NCBI RefSeq assembly: GCF_037975445.1 | Contig: NZ_CP150254.1 | Location: 3,098,001-3,162,000 of the forward strand | Source: Peribacillus sp. FSL P2-0133 | GTDB taxonomy: Bacteria > Bacillota > Bacilli > Bacillales > DSM-1321 | DNA length: 64,000 nt | Direction: 5' to 3' | In this document: piece by piece, positions 52,351 to 61,442 of the stretch | Numbering within the stretch: the first letter of the stretch is position 1 | Layout of the letters: each line of letters starts with the position of its first letter | Notes under the pieces: model-generated | What the model was told of the DNA's origin: nothing | Database searches by the model: none | What the model saw: the letters and a program-made list of their open reading frames with translations, nothing else | Made by a program: the position numbers and the translations under genes

Positions 52351-52388
52351 AAAAACCATCATTCCTTTTACAGGTAATGATGGTTTTT
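52351..52388. terminator. Hairpin with 13-bp stem between the NDT-like and HicB-like genes
   Basis: AAAAACCATCATT pairs with AATGATGGTTTTT around a 12-nt loop. Neither confident neighbouring gene ends here, so it implies a transcript between them. Confidence 0.85.
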
Positions 52389-52471
52389 CAAGTATGCAGT
52401 GGAATCATTTTCACCTTCGACTTCAGCTAACTCAAAAAATAGTAAACCATATACTCATTTTGGTTTGACAT
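52368..52471 (-). pseudogene. Possible frameshifted micro-gene ending in the hairpin
   Basis: An ATG at 52471 reads MSNQNEYMVYYFLS and stops. One more T in the TTTTTT run would extend it as FFELAEVEGENDSTAYLKNH to a TAA at 52368, inside the terminator hairpin. There is no good ribosome binding site. Its relation to the orphan terminator is the main support. Confidence 0.25.
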
Positions 52472-52513
52472 TCCGGGTTATAAAATGTTCATTGAATGTA
52501 AAAAAATACAAAA

Positions 52514-52547
52514 TAAAAACCTTGTCCCCTAATCGGCAAGGTTTTTT
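52514..52547 (-). terminator. Terminator of the HicB-like gene
   Basis: AAAACCTTG and CAAGGTTTT close a 12-nt loop, directly after the HicB-like stop, with an A/T-run on both sides. Confidence 0.85.
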
Positions 52548-52867
52548 TATTTTTCATATGTGATATTTTCTATTTCAATCCTGAAGGGTGCAGCCTCACA
52601 AATATTAATTCCCCTATCCAGATTCACCTTTTCCATTTCACTTGCATCCGGGATTGTTTTTTTATCGTGAATAAAATGTTCGACCATGGCTTCCAACAGT
52701 TCTTGAGCACAAGCTAAGGCATCTACCCGATTCCTACCGCTAACGGAAGAAATAATACCTTCTCGCCTAAAATCCGGGAAACAAACTTGAACGGAAAAAG
52801 AATCGATAATCAACGGGTGCTTTTCATAATAGAATACGGCTGGATACTCAAAGATTTGAATGGTCAA
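52547..52867 (-). CDS. HicB-like protein without a toxin partner
   Basis: 106 residues. YPAVFYYEKHPLIIDSFSVQVCFPDFRREGI (about 8-38) and ALACAQELLEAMVEHFI (about 50-66) match the ferredoxin-like partial RNase H fold of HicB antitoxins. There is no C-terminal DNA-binding segment and no HicA toxin next to it. It may act as a stand-alone regulator or be a remnant of a toxin-antitoxin pair. Confidence 0.65.
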   Translation of the reverse strand: MTIQIFEYPAVFYYEKHPLIIDSFSVQVCFPDFRREGIISSVSGRNRVDALACAQELLEAMVEHFIHDKKTIPDASEMEKVNLDRGINICEAAPFRIEIENITYEK

Positions 52868-52970
52868 AATATCATCCCTTCATACAATATTCAGGTTTTT
52901 AAATTAATTATAACATGAATTTCCATTTTTTATAGGTTTAATTTACTTTTCTTTGTTTGTCAAGTTACAT

Positions 52971-53252
52971 TCAATAGGTTGTTATGTCCGTACTAACTGC
53001 GAAATAAAAAAACACCAGGAAGATCAGGATCACGACAACATTCAAGATTATTCCAATAATGCTGCACACTTTTCCAGCTGTCACTAATCCATTTCCAGAT
53101 TCACCAGTAAGCTTAATTTCTTGTTTACTCTTCGATGCAAATATTAAACCTAGAATACCTAATATGATTCCTATGAATGGAATTAACAGCGATAATACCC
53201 CCATGATCAATGCTACAATCGCTTTGCTATTGCTTTGTTTGATTTCCGACAT
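52971..53252 (-). CDS. DUF4190 family small membrane protein
   Basis: About 93 residues from the start at 53252 (MSEIKQSNSKA), which follows GAAGGTGGAATAT. Two hydrophobic segments (LIMGVLSLLIPFIGIILGILG and VCSIIGIILNVVVILIFLVF) flank a short polar loop (KSKQEIKLTGESGNG). This is the DUF4190 layout. The function is unknown. The longer frame to 53324 is not supported by a ribosome site. Confidence 0.8.
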   Translation of the reverse strand: MSEIKQSNSKAIVALIMGVLSLLIPFIGIILGILGLIFASKSKQEIKLTGESGNGLVTAGKVCSIIGIILNVVVILIFLVFFYFAVSTDITTY

Positions 53253-53462
53253 ATATTCCACCTTCTTTCTTCCTTTATATATACGGTTAATAAAAGCAAA
53301 AGATTCATTTTTTTGTGTACTCATTCATCTCTAATATTCCAAGCTATCCTGCCGGTTAATTCATCATGCACCTGGTCGGATTCATACATGTAAAAAACCC
53401 TCTATCTGAATCGTTTGAGACTATAGACAAATTCGAAGAATGCCTGTTTGCCTTTAGTTTTT

Positions 53463-53893
53463 CTAAAAAACGTTCCAGTTGATTTCAAATATCCGCTCCC
53501 TTTCCGCCGACTGTCTGCCAAGCCTCTAGCAGGGTCTTGGCTAGCCAGCAATTCGGCAGGAGTGTCGCAAACTTCTTCAATCTTTTGAGGTTTCATCCCA
53601 TATAAATGAGAAAAAATCATGGTAATCATTCCTATGGAAAATCGTGACAGGAAATCAGGATGAGACCATCCTACAGTTTTTTATTAAAACATTCCAGTTG
53701 ATTGGAACGGCAGCTACGAGACTCCTGAAGGCAAAGCGCGCCCAAGGGAGACCCGCAAAGTGCGTCAAGGGCGGAAAGCGAGTTCCCTACGTTCAAATTA
53801 TACAAACCATTGTAAAAATACATGAGGATATCCAAGCCTTATTTTATAACCATGGTCCGAGGTGAGATCAATCAACCACCTTTTGTAGACAAG
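53463..53893. repeat. Composite repeat element, copy B
   Basis: The same module order as copy A. On the left (53472-53582): GTTCCAGTTGATTTC, ATCCGCTCCC, GCCGACTGTCTGCCAAGC, GTCTTGGCTAGCCAG and GGCAGGAGTGTCGCA. On the right (53692-53782): TTCCAGTTGATTGGAACGG, ACGAGACTCCTGAAGG, CAAGGGAGACC and GCGGAAAGCGAG. GTTCAAATTATACAAACC and CCTTTTGTAGACAAG end the copy as in copy A. Small frames inside it are not genes. Between 53253 and 53462 nothing else is seen. Confidence 0.8.
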
Positions 53894-53896
53894 TAG

Positions 53897-53922
53897 AAAA
53901 CGACTCATTTCTGAGTCGTTTT
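53897..53922. terminator. Terminator of the amino-acid ABC operon
   Basis: AAAACGACTCA pairs with TGAGTCGTTTT around a 4-nt loop, directly after the permease stop at 53924. Confidence 0.9.
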
Positions 53923-53923
53923 C

Positions 53924-54574
53924 TTAGGTTCGTTTCAATTCAAGTCTCTGGGCTACCAAAGAAAGACAATAGTTAACAATGAAATACATGAGAGCCACCA
54001 GGATCAAAATAGGTATTAAGTACTTTTGACTTTGTCCATATATGATTTGGCCATGATGAGTCAGTTCCGGTAAAGAGATAACAACAGCTAAAGAGGTATC
54101 CTTTAATAATGAAATGAATTGGCTGACAATAGGAGGAACCATGCGGCGCAGCGCTTGGGGCAGAATAATATGTATCAATGCCTGTGTATAGCTCAAGCCT
54201 GATGAACGGGCAGCTTCCATTTGGCCTTTATCAATCGATTTAAGCCCACTTCGAATGACTTCAGAAAGCATGGCAGACTCGAAAATTGTCAAGGCAACAA
54301 TGGCTGCCGGAATGATTTCCAGTTTAATTCGCACCTCCGGCAAAGCAAAATACGTAAAAAATATAATTAATAACAGCGGTAAATTACGTACCGTTTCTAC
54401 AATCAGAGCTAATATTTGTGATAACACCGGCACCTTTGCGTAACGGATTATACCTACAAGCCCGCCAATAATGAAACTTAGAATAATGGATATAAAAGCT
54501 ACCTGGAGCGTTACCCAAAATCCTTCTAATAAAAACTTTAGATTATCTGGTGTATAGGCACCTGCAAAATCCAT
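53924..54574 (-). CDS. Polar amino acid ABC transporter permease (second)
   Basis: About 216 residues with five membrane helices. ETVRNLPLLLIIFFTYFALP (about 65) and GLKSIDKGQMEAARSSGLSY (near 115), the EAA loop, are typical of HisM/GlnP permeases. LLKDTSLAVVISLPELTHHG follows. The start at 54574 (MDFAGAYTPDNL) follows GGGAGGT; the frame to 54592 would contain that site. It is the last gene of the glutamine/glutamate-type transporter operon. Confidence 0.92.
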   Translation of the reverse strand: MDFAGAYTPDNLKFLLEGFWVTLQVAFISIILSFIIGGLVGIIRYAKVPVLSQILALIVETVRNLPLLLIIFFTYFALPEVRIKLEIIPAAIVALTIFESAMLSEVIRSGLKSIDKGQMEAARSSGLSYTQALIHIILPQALRRMVPPIVSQFISLLKDTSLAVVISLPELTHHGQIIYGQSQKYLIPILILVALMYFIVNYCLSLVAQRLELKRT

Positions 54575-54588
54575 ATCATATACCTCCC

Positions 54589-55227
54589 TCAATTACTCCT
54601 AGCCAGACGTTTTTCCAAATAACCAACGCCAAAACTTAAAGGAATGGTAAGTATTAAGTAAAACGCTGCAACGAAAATGTACACATCAAACACGACAAAT
54701 GTCCTTGAAGAAATCAAATCCCCGTGGTACATAAGATCAAGTCCTGCAACGACGGCTAAAATGGAAGAATTTTTAACTAGATTGATAAATTGGTTCCCTA
54801 AAGGAGGTATGACTATTTTAACGGCCTGTGGCAATATGACGAGCCTCATTGCCTGCCCATATGTCAGACCTGATGAACGGGCAGCTTCCATTTGACCCTT
54901 TGGCACGGAAAGTATGCCCGCTCGAATTGCCTCAGCTATGAAAGATGAAGTGTAAATGGTCAAGGCCAATGTCCCTGCGTATAGACCGCTTAGTTTAAGA
55001 CCGAGAAAGAAGAAAAAGGTAATGATCAATAACGGTATATTCCGAATGAACTCGACATAGGCGGTACCCAGCCAGTTTAGTGGCTTTATCGGCGCAATCC
55101 GCATGATAGCAATTAGCACACCAAGAATCAAACTCGCTACCAACGCGATCAAACTCGACATGATCGTATTTCTAAAGCCTAATAAATACATATCTAGGTT
55201 CTCTGTTAAAATGGAGAAATCAAGCAC
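54589..55227 (-). CDS. Polar amino acid ABC transporter permease (first)
   Basis: About 212 residues, paralogous to the downstream permease. It has YVEFIRNIPLLIITFFFFLG, the EAA loop GILSVPKGQMEAARSSGLTY and LVKNSSILAVVAGLDLMYHG. The two permeases form a heterodimer channel. The start at GTG 55227 has AAAGGAG 8 nt upstream; the in-frame GTG at 55236 overlaps that site. The gene ends 15 bp upstream of the chosen start of the second permease. Confidence 0.92.
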   Translation of the reverse strand: MLDFSILTENLDMYLLGFRNTIMSSLIALVASLILGVLIAIMRIAPIKPLNWLGTAYVEFIRNIPLLIITFFFFLGLKLSGLYAGTLALTIYTSSFIAEAIRAGILSVPKGQMEAARSSGLTYGQAMRLVILPQAVKIVIPPLGNQFINLVKNSSILAVVAGLDLMYHGDLISSRTFVVFDVYIFVAAFYLILTIPLSFGVGYLEKRLARSN

Positions 55228-55333
55228 GGCGTACACTCCTTTAACTAGTAAGGATGAGCAAAACGCTCATCCTCATAGACAAATGTTCAAATGTTATTTA
55301 AGGTCAGCTTCCCTTATACATTTGCTAAATTGT

Positions 55334-56161
55334 TTAATGTTTAATCCATTTATCATGGATTTCATCGTACTTGCCTGAATCTTTAAGTGACTTAAGGGCT
55401 TTATTCAACTCGTCAACAAAGTCAGCATTTCCTTTTTTCACGGCAATCCCATAAGGCTCTTCCGTAAATGTACCGCCAACAAGTTCATAACTTGGATCTT
55501 CATCCGCCATTCCATAAAGGATGGAATCATCTGTGGTCAAGGCATCCCCTTGTCCGGATTTAAGTGCAGCGAACGCTTCGGAATAGTTTTCAAATTCAAG
55601 AACTTGTGCTTCAGGAGCTTTTTCACGGATATTTATGGAAGAAGTAGAGCCCTTGACGGCCAATACCTTTTTCCCTTTTAAGCTATCAATCCCCTTAATA
55701 TCGCTGCCTTTTTTGACTAACAAAGATTGTCCGGCGTCGAAGTAAACATCAGTGAAGTCAACTTCTTTTTTACGATCTTCCGTGATCGTCATGGTCGCTA
55801 CAATCGCATCGATATCACCATTATTCAATAAGGCCATCCTTGTCTTAGAAGTCACTTCTTTAAATTCAACTTTATTCTCATCACCAAGGATTTCTGCTGC
55901 AAGAGCTTTGGCGATATCAATATCAAAGCCTTCTACATCTCCAGTTTTAGGATTTTTCAGTCCGAATAGCCTTGTATCATTTTTCACCCCAAAAACGATC
56001 TTATCCTTTTCCTTCACTTGTGCGAGAACATCTTTTTCTTTGTCTTTTCCTCCACCCTCTTCAGCCTTGTCTGAATCATTCCCCCCGCCGCATCCAGCTA
56101 ATAAGATGACAGCCAGTAATGATAGCAAAGATAATTTTAACCATTTCTTTTTCTTCAACAT
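55334..56161 (-). CDS. Amino acid ABC transporter substrate-binding lipoprotein
   Basis: 275 residues. The lipoprotein signal LLAVILLAGC has the lipid-anchored cysteine at residue 24, followed by an acidic linker (NDSDKAEEGGGKDKEKD). The SBP_bac_3 domain shows GFDIDIAKALAAEILGDENK, GDIDAIVATMTITEDRKKEV and GKKVLAVKGSTSSINIREKA. The pattern resembles glutamine/glutamate binding proteins (GlnH/GltI type). Substrate specificity is inferred. It lies between the ATPase and permease genes. Confidence 0.92.
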   Translation of the reverse strand: MLKKKKWLKLSLLSLLAVILLAGCGGGNDSDKAEEGGGKDKEKDVLAQVKEKDKIVFGVKNDTRLFGLKNPKTGDVEGFDIDIAKALAAEILGDENKVEFKEVTSKTRMALLNNGDIDAIVATMTITEDRKKEVDFTDVYFDAGQSLLVKKGSDIKGIDSLKGKKVLAVKGSTSSINIREKAPEAQVLEFENYSEAFAALKSGQGDALTTDDSILYGMADEDPSYELVGGTFTEEPYGIAVKKGNADFVDELNKALKSLKDSGKYDEIHDKWIKH

Positions 56162-56183
56162 TCAATTCACCCCTGTTTTTTAT

Positions 56184-56912
56184 TTAATGATTTAATATAC
56201 GGCTAAGGAATAAACGAGCCCTCTCTTCACGAGGATTGGCGTAAAACTCAGCCGGTGATGCCTCTTCCAATACCCTGCCTTCGTCCATGAATACGATTCG
56301 ATCCGCTACTTCACGGGCAAATCCCATTTCGTGCGTAACCACCACCATCGTCATTCCTTCATGGGCAAGGGCTTTCATCACATCCAGTACCTCGCCGATC
56401 ATTTCTGGATCCAAGGCTGAGGTAGGTTCATCAAATAGCATGATTTCGGGCCCCATTGCCAAACCTCTGGCAATCGCTACCCGTTGTTGCTGTCCACCTG
56501 AAAGCTGGGAAGGAAATGAATTCGCTTTATCTCCAATCCCCACTTTGTCCAAATACTTTAGTGCAATCTTTTTCGCTTCCTCTTCGGATTGTCCTAAAAC
56601 CTTCCTGGGTGCAAGCATGATATTCTCGATCACGGTTTTATGAGGATACAAGTGAAAATGCTGGAAAACCATACCGATATTCCGACGGAGTTTGTTTATG
56701 TCCGTTTTTTTATCCGCTACATTTGAACCATTTATGGAAAGGGAACCTTCCGAAATGGTCTCTAGACGATTAATGCATCGAAGCAATGTACTTTTCCCTG
56801 ATCCGGACGGTCCGATGACCACTACCACTTCCCCCTTCTTAATTGTAAGATTAATCTCTTTCAATACATGGAAATCGCCATAAAACTTATTCACTCGGTC
56901 AAAAACTATCAT
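56184..56912 (-). CDS. Amino acid ABC transporter ATP-binding protein
   Basis: About 242 residues. Walker A is GPSGSGKST (near residue 32), the Q-loop is in [17 protein letters not shown] and the signature is [17 protein letters not shown]. Walker B is [15 protein letters not shown], and the H-loop is VVVTHEMGF. This is the GlnQ/HisP subfamily. The start at 56912 ([10 protein letters not shown]) follows GGGGGG; the frame to 56936 is less likely. First gene of the operon: ATPase, binding protein, two permeases. Confidence 0.94.
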   Translation of the reverse strand: MIVFDRVNKFYGDFHVLKEINLTIKKGEVVVVIGPSGSGKSTLLRCINRLETISEGSLSINGSNVADKKTDINKLRRNIGMVFQHFHLYPHKTVIENIMLAPRKVLGQSEEEAKKIALKYLDKVGIGDKANSFPSQLSGGQQQRVAIARGLAMGPEIMLFDEPTSALDPEMIGEVLDVMKALAHEGMTMVVVTHEMGFAREVADRIVFMDEGRVLEEASPAEFYANPREERARLFLSRILNH

Positions 56913-56936
56913 AATTAGCCCCCCGCCCATAATCAA

Positions 56937-57326
56937 TCTTCCAAAGCTGAAAATTTATAATAATCAGAATTATAAAAGCGTAATATAGCATTCTCCTAAC
57001 TCAATCAAATTTTATGTATAATCCTTTCTTCCAATATTATTTCCCAATATTTCGAGAGTTATAGTAAAACGACCATTTTTATTGTTATTTTAAACTAGTA
57101 ATTTAAATAATATATTCAATATTCACACTTTTTATTATATAAAATTTTTCTTAAAATTACCATATAAACTTTAATTTGTTAAAAATGATATCATATTCCA
57201 TGATATTATTGCTATATTTCATAAAACTGATAAGTAAAAACTGTTTACCCCCAACCCATTCCCTCTTTTTGTAAAAAATCATTTATTTCCCGTAAGCACA
57301 ACAAGCTTTTGTAAATCAGCACGAAA
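56937..57326. other. AT-rich intergenic region upstream of the ABC operon
   Basis: About 390 very AT-rich bases. It should contain the operon promoter. No TnrA-type TGTNAN7TNACA site was found and no gene is supported. Confidence 0.5.
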
Positions 57327-57352
57327 AAAAAGACAGCATTTGCTGTCTTTTT
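57327..57352. terminator. Terminator after the unassigned acidic gene
   Basis: AAAAAGACAGCA and TGCTGTCTTTTT form a 12-bp stem with a 2-nt loop, directly beyond the stop at 57355. Confidence 0.9.
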
Positions 57353-57354
57353 CA

Positions 57355-57765
57355 TCATTCCTTTAACGCATCTTCAAATGGCGCTGAATATAAACCTCTT
57401 GGCGCCAGCATATCCGTATCCGATTCACGGATTTCCCCACCGAGAGTATATGGACCTGCTGGAAAATAATCAAACATTTCACTTGCCTTATGTATGATCA
57501 AGAAATAATCGAATAAATCATCCATAAGCTCCTGATGTTCATCTATTTTCATGATTTCCCCACATTCATCAATTTCAAAGTTTTCATTGATCGCATCTTG
57601 AAGTTCCTCGTTATTTGAATACGCGATATAAAAATCGACATCCCCGCACTCCATGCATAGCAAGAGTTTTTCTTCTAGGGCTTCTTCATAGGTTTTCAGA
57701 ACGATTTCCTTTAAAATGGCATCAATCTTTCCAGTATTAATCAGTTTAATTTTAGTCTGGAACAC
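57355..57765 (-). CDS. Uncharacterised acidic protein
   Basis: 136 residues with no signal peptide or membrane segment. KIDAILKEIVLKTYEEALEE and the phrase LLLCMECGDVDFYIAY suggest an alpha/beta fold; the paired cysteines are separated by two residues and could bind a metal. The end is ESDTDMLAPRGLYSAPFEDA. I do not recognise a family. It stands alone with its own terminator; the 270 bases upstream of it (57766-58039) show nothing else. Confidence 0.6.
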   Translation of the reverse strand: MFQTKIKLINTGKIDAILKEIVLKTYEEALEEKLLLCMECGDVDFYIAYSNNEELQDAINENFEIDECGEIMKIDEHQELMDDLFDYFLIIHKASEMFDYFPAGPYTLGGEIRESDTDMLAPRGLYSAPFEDALKE

Positions 57766-58039
57766 AAAATCCCTCCAATCAAATACAGCATTTAAAAAAG
57801 TAAACGCCAGTTAAACAAGCTCACCCTTTAATATAAATGAATTGTTGAAGATCTTTTCCCAATCAACATATAAATCCAAGTCCCTAAGTTCGTTTACTAA
57901 CAACTATGGAAACCTAGCCCAAGTTTTGGTCATCAAGGGCAATACATGCAATCTGTCCGAATCCCGTTTTTTAATCAGCTAGGAATCCTCTGCTTCGTGC
58001 ATATAATAAGTTTGCCCATATAATTAGAATCATAATCTT

Positions 58040-58942
58040 CTATAATACAATGAAAAAGATGATCGGAAGCGTAATCAGGCTTAATGATGTACTTATGAAA
58101 GTAGCACTTGATACGAATTCAGGCTCCGTATTGAATTGGAGCGCATACATCGTAGTGTTGGCCGCCGTTGGCATGGCAGCTACGATGACCATAATATGCC
58201 TGACCATGTCACCCACTGGTAAGGCAAGTGATAACAGGAAGGCAATGGCTGGTGAAACGGCAAGTTTAAGAAGCAGAGAAACTGATAGCTTTCGATAGGC
58301 AATCTTTTTCAGGGAAATGTTGGCCAGCTGCATTCCCAGTGTAATCATGATTGTTGGGATCGCTGCATTTGCAACAAGGTTAATAGCTTCCATAACCGAA
58401 TTGCTTAAAGGTATGTTCACGAACTGAAATACTGTACCCGCAATGGCTCCATAAACAATTGGCATCCGGCATACTGCTTTAATCGCTGTTTGAACTCCGT
58501 TACCTTCCGGGCTGCCCTTTGCTGCGAAATAAATGCCTATCGTGCACATCACTAACTGCTGTCCCACCATAAGGATGATTGCATAATCGAGTCCTGCGGC
58601 TCCAAATAACAGGAAAATTACGGGTGTTCCGTAATTCCCGTTATTCATGAATGCCGATGCCAATATCATGCCGCTTGTTTCAGTGACTGTATAATTGCGG
58701 AAAAAAGATATGATGTAGACTACCAGAATGAGAGAAAGACAAAGTACTATCGTGAATAAGAATAGATAAAAATAATTAATCGTAAATTCTGCGGAATAAA
58801 AAGTTCGGAATACAAGAAAAGGTGACATTAAATATAATGCCATCGTGGAAATCGATTTTGTATCAAGTTTAAACTTTTTCTGACCGATGAAACCTAAAAC
58901 AAATATACCGAATATCGGTAAAAGAACTCCCAAAAACCCCAT
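58040..58942 (-). CDS. AEC family transporter (auxin efflux carrier type)
   Basis: About 300 residues with ten hydrophobic segments. PIFGIFVLGFIGQKKFKLD near the start, SAFMNNGNYGTPVIFLLFG (near 100) and IPTIMITLGMQLANISL (near 205) are family landmarks. Bacterial members move malonate, malate or other small carboxylates. The start at 58942 follows GAAGGTG; the upstream ATG at 58957 lacks a site. Confidence 0.88.
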   Translation of the reverse strand: MGFLGVLLPIFGIFVLGFIGQKKFKLDTKSISTMALYLMSPFLVFRTFYSAEFTINYFYLFLFTIVLCLSLILVVYIISFFRNYTVTETSGMILASAFMNNGNYGTPVIFLLFGAAGLDYAIILMVGQQLVMCTIGIYFAAKGSPEGNGVQTAIKAVCRMPIVYGAIAGTVFQFVNIPLSNSVMEAINLVANAAIPTIMITLGMQLANISLKKIAYRKLSVSLLLKLAVSPAIAFLLSLALPVGDMVRHIMVIVAAMPTAANTTMYALQFNTEPEFVSSATFISTSLSLITLPIIFFIVL

Positions 58943-59122
58943 GCATATCACCTTCATAATTCTAATGATTTTCTTCTAACAATATCAGTTTTATAATTAT
59001 TTGTAAAAATTCTTTTAACCCACTTTTGATTGCACGTCATATTCTAACGTAAAATGAATTTTCTTTATTTTCAGAAAACAATGCTCCATTTCCCAATGCA
59101 TATGGTATATTGTTTATTATAT

Positions 59123-59140
59123 TTACGTTAATAAACGTAA
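59123..59140. promoter_or_regulatory. Palindrome upstream of guaD
   Basis: TTACGTT and AACGTAA are perfect inverted repeats around AATA, 45 bp upstream of the guaD start. A further AACGTAA occurs about 80 bp upstream at 59046-59052. This could be the operator of a purine-responsive regulator; no purine riboswitch was seen. Confidence 0.5.
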
Positions 59141-59184
59141 CATCAACACTTTTTGGTTATTAATATATGAAGGGGTGTTTTTTA

Positions 59185-59652
59185 GTGGATGTAAAATTCA
59201 TGGAGATGGCTGTTCGGCTTGCATATGAAAATGTTGTGGCAAAGAACGGGGGACCTTTTGGTGCTATAATCGTTAAAGATGGCAAAGTCGTAGGCAGAGG
59301 ATGTAATAATGTGACAACGGCCAACGATCCTACAGCTCACGCCGAAGTGCAGGCGATCCGTGATGCATGCAGGAATCTCGACAGCTTCCAGCTTACAGAT
59401 TGTGAAATTTACACTAGCTGCGAACCTTGCCCCATGTGCATCGGTGCTATTTATTGGGCACGTCCAAAAGCCATTTATTACGCATGTACTAAAGAAGACG
59501 CTGCACTTATTGGCTTTGATGATCACTTTATATACCAAGAACTTGCCCTGCCAATGGAAAAGCGCACGATAAAAATGGAACAACTGACTTTTAATGACCA
59601 CGAATTACCATTCCGAACATGGGAAACCAATACTGAAAAAGTGAAATATTAA
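59185..59652 (+). CDS. guaD: Guanine deaminase (CDA fold)
   Basis: Converts guanine to xanthine. About 155 residues. The zinc motif HAEVQAIRDAC (about 53-63, with the catalytic Glu) and the second half CEPCPMCIGAIYWARPKAIYY (about 83-103) match the Bacillus GuaD pattern closely. GGPFGAIIVKDGKVVG and NNVTTANDPTAHAE fit too. The C-terminal swap segment FDDHFIYQELALP is also present. The start is GTG 59185 after AAGGGGTG; the in-frame ATG at 59167 overlaps that site. Forms an operon with ade. Confidence 0.92.
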   Translation: MDVKFMEMAVRLAYENVVAKNGGPFGAIIVKDGKVVGRGCNNVTTANDPTAHAEVQAIRDACRNLDSFQLTDCEIYTSCEPCPMCIGAIYWARPKAIYYACTKEDAALIGFDDHFIYQELALPMEKRTIKMEQLTFNDHELPFRTWETNTEKVKY

Positions 59653-59684
59653 CCGGTTATATTTTTGCCAAAGGGGTTACGCAT

Positions 59685-61442
59685 ATGAATAAAAACTTGC
59701 TTAAAAGGAGAATAGACGTTGCTGCAGGGAGAACGCCTGCGGATTGCGTCATTAAGAACGGACAAATCATAGATGTTTTCAATGGTGATATCTATACAGG
59801 CGACATTGCTATCGTCGATGGTTTTTTTGCTGGAATTGGGCGTTATGAGGGTATTTCAGAAATAGATGCAACAGGAAAATTCGTATGCCCTACATTCATT
59901 GATGGCCATGTCCATATTGAATCTTCGATGGTAAGGCCATCGGAACTCGCAAAAATCCTCCTTTTACATGGTGTGACCAGCATTATTGCAGACCCTCATG
60001 AAATTGCCAATGTTTCTGGCAAAATGGGCATGGAATATATGATTGATCAATCCGATCAACTTCCTTTTGACTTTTACTTCATGATGCCTTCTTGTGTACC
60101 TGCTACTGAGTTTGAACATTCTGGTGCTGTCTTAAGAAGTGAAGATTTAATGCCGTTTTATCAGAACCCGAGAGTGCTCGGTTTAGCCGAAGTCATGAAT
60201 TTCCCGGCCGTTTCACATACGGAGGAGGATATGCTGCAAAAAATATACGATGCTAATAGACTAGGCAAAAGCATCGATGGCCATGCGGCAGGATTATCCG
60301 AACAACAGCTCGATGTTTATATGTGTGCAGGCATTAAAACGGATCATGAATGCACTACAGCGGAAGAGGCAAAAGAAAGACTGCGTAAAGGAATGTATCT
60401 TATGATCAGGGAAGGCACCGTTGCCAAAGACTTAAAAAACCTGATTCCAGTTATTAATGAGAAGAACTCCCGCCGTTGTTTATTCGTCACCGATGACCGG
60501 CACCTTGACGATATTGTATCTGAGGGTAGTATCGATCACAACGTTCGACTTTCCATAAAAACAGGTGTCCCGCCAATAACCGCCATTCAAATGGCGACCA
60601 TTAATGCAGCTGAATGTTTTGGCTTAAAGGAAACTGGTGCCATAGCACCTGGATACAAGGCAGACTTTCTTATATTGGATGATCTTGATTCAGTCATCAT
60701 CCACTCGGTCTTTAAAGAGGGAAAGCTTATCGTTCAAAATAATCGTTTACTTAACTTTCCACCTGAAAAGGAACAGGTCATTGACGACGGGTTGAAGCAC
60801 TCCGTTCAATTTCATGAAATAACGGAAGGTGATTTGGCGATACCTTTTAAAAATAAGTTCGCTAATATTATTGAGATAACTCCAAACAGCTTGATTACAA
60901 AGCATTCGATTGAACCGGTTACACTTAATCAGGATGGGCTATTCCGGTTCTCCAAACATGTTGATCATATAAAACTTGCTGTAATTGAACGGCATCATAT
61001 GACCAAACAAGTAGGTCTAGGAATCGTCAAAGGGCTCGGTTTGAATTCAGGTGCAATTGCCACGACAGTAGCCCATGATTCACATAATTTGATCATTGCC
61101 GGGACGAATGATCAAGATATGCTTATGGCAGCAAATGAAATCAAAAAAATGCAGGGCGGATTGACCGTAATCCAAAATGGGGAAATACTCGCTTCACTTC
61201 CCCTTCCGATAGCTGGATTGATGAGTGAATGGAATTATATGGATGTAGTCCGTTCATTGAAAAAAATCGATGGAGCCCTATTGAAACTGGGTGCCAACAG
61301 GCATTTCAACCCTTTCCTTACACTTGCATTCTTGGCGTTGCCTGTCATCCCTGAAATTAAACTGACGGATCAGGGTTTATTTTCAGTTTCTGAGTTTAGG
61401 CATATTCCTATCGAAGCATCAAAGCCAGTCGATAAAATTTAA
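59685..61442 (+). CDS. ade: Adenine deaminase
   Basis: Converts adenine to hypoxanthine plus ammonia. 585 residues in the amidohydrolase superfamily. FVCPTFIDGHVHIESSMVRP (about 66-85) supplies the metal histidines. GVTSIIADPHEIANVSG (about 96-112), IDGHAAGLSEQQL and TDDRHLDDIVSEG complete the active site. The C-terminal half has the AdeC-specific MTKQVGLGIVKGLGLNSGAIA. It lies 32 bp after guaD, so the two convert both purine bases for reuse. Confidence 0.95.
   Translation: MNKNLLKRRIDVAAGRTPADCVIKNGQIIDVFNGDIYTGDIAIVDGFFAGIGRYEGISEIDATGKFVCPTFIDGHVHIESSMVRPSELAKILLLHGVTSIIADPHEIANVSGKMGMEYMIDQSDQLPFDFYFMMPSCVPATEFEHSGAVLRSEDLMPFYQNPRVLGLAEVMNFPAVSHTEEDMLQKIYDANRLGKSIDGHAAGLSEQQLDVYMCAGIKTDHECTTAEEAKERLRKGMYLMIREGTVAKDLKNLIPVINEKNSRRCLFVTDDRHLDDIVSEGSIDHNVRLSIKTGVPPITAIQMATINAAECFGLKETGAIAPGYKADFLILDDLDSVIIHSVFKEGKLIVQNNRLLNFPPEKEQVIDDGLKHSVQFHEITEGDLAIPFKNKFANIIEITPNSLITKHSIEPVTLNQDGLFRFSKHVDHIKLAVIERHHMTKQVGLGIVKGLGLNSGAIATTVAHDSHNLIIAGTNDQDMLMAANEIKKMQGGLTVIQNGEILASLPLPIAGLMSEWNYMDVVRSLKKIDGALLKLGANRHFNPFLTLAFLALPVIPEIKLTDQGLFSVSEFRHIPIEASKPVDKI

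Noticed and set aside
53402..53865. Small frames on both strands in the repeat region
   Set aside because: They lie wholly in composite repeat copy B, change frame between copies and have no protein signature.
56937..57326. TnrA or SigL site upstream of the glutamine-type ABC operon
   Set aside because: No TGTNAN7TNACA and no TGGCAC-N5-TTGCA match found by eye.
58958..59184. Guanine/adenine riboswitch upstream of guaD
   Set aside because: The conserved purine-aptamer core was not found; only a palindrome is present.
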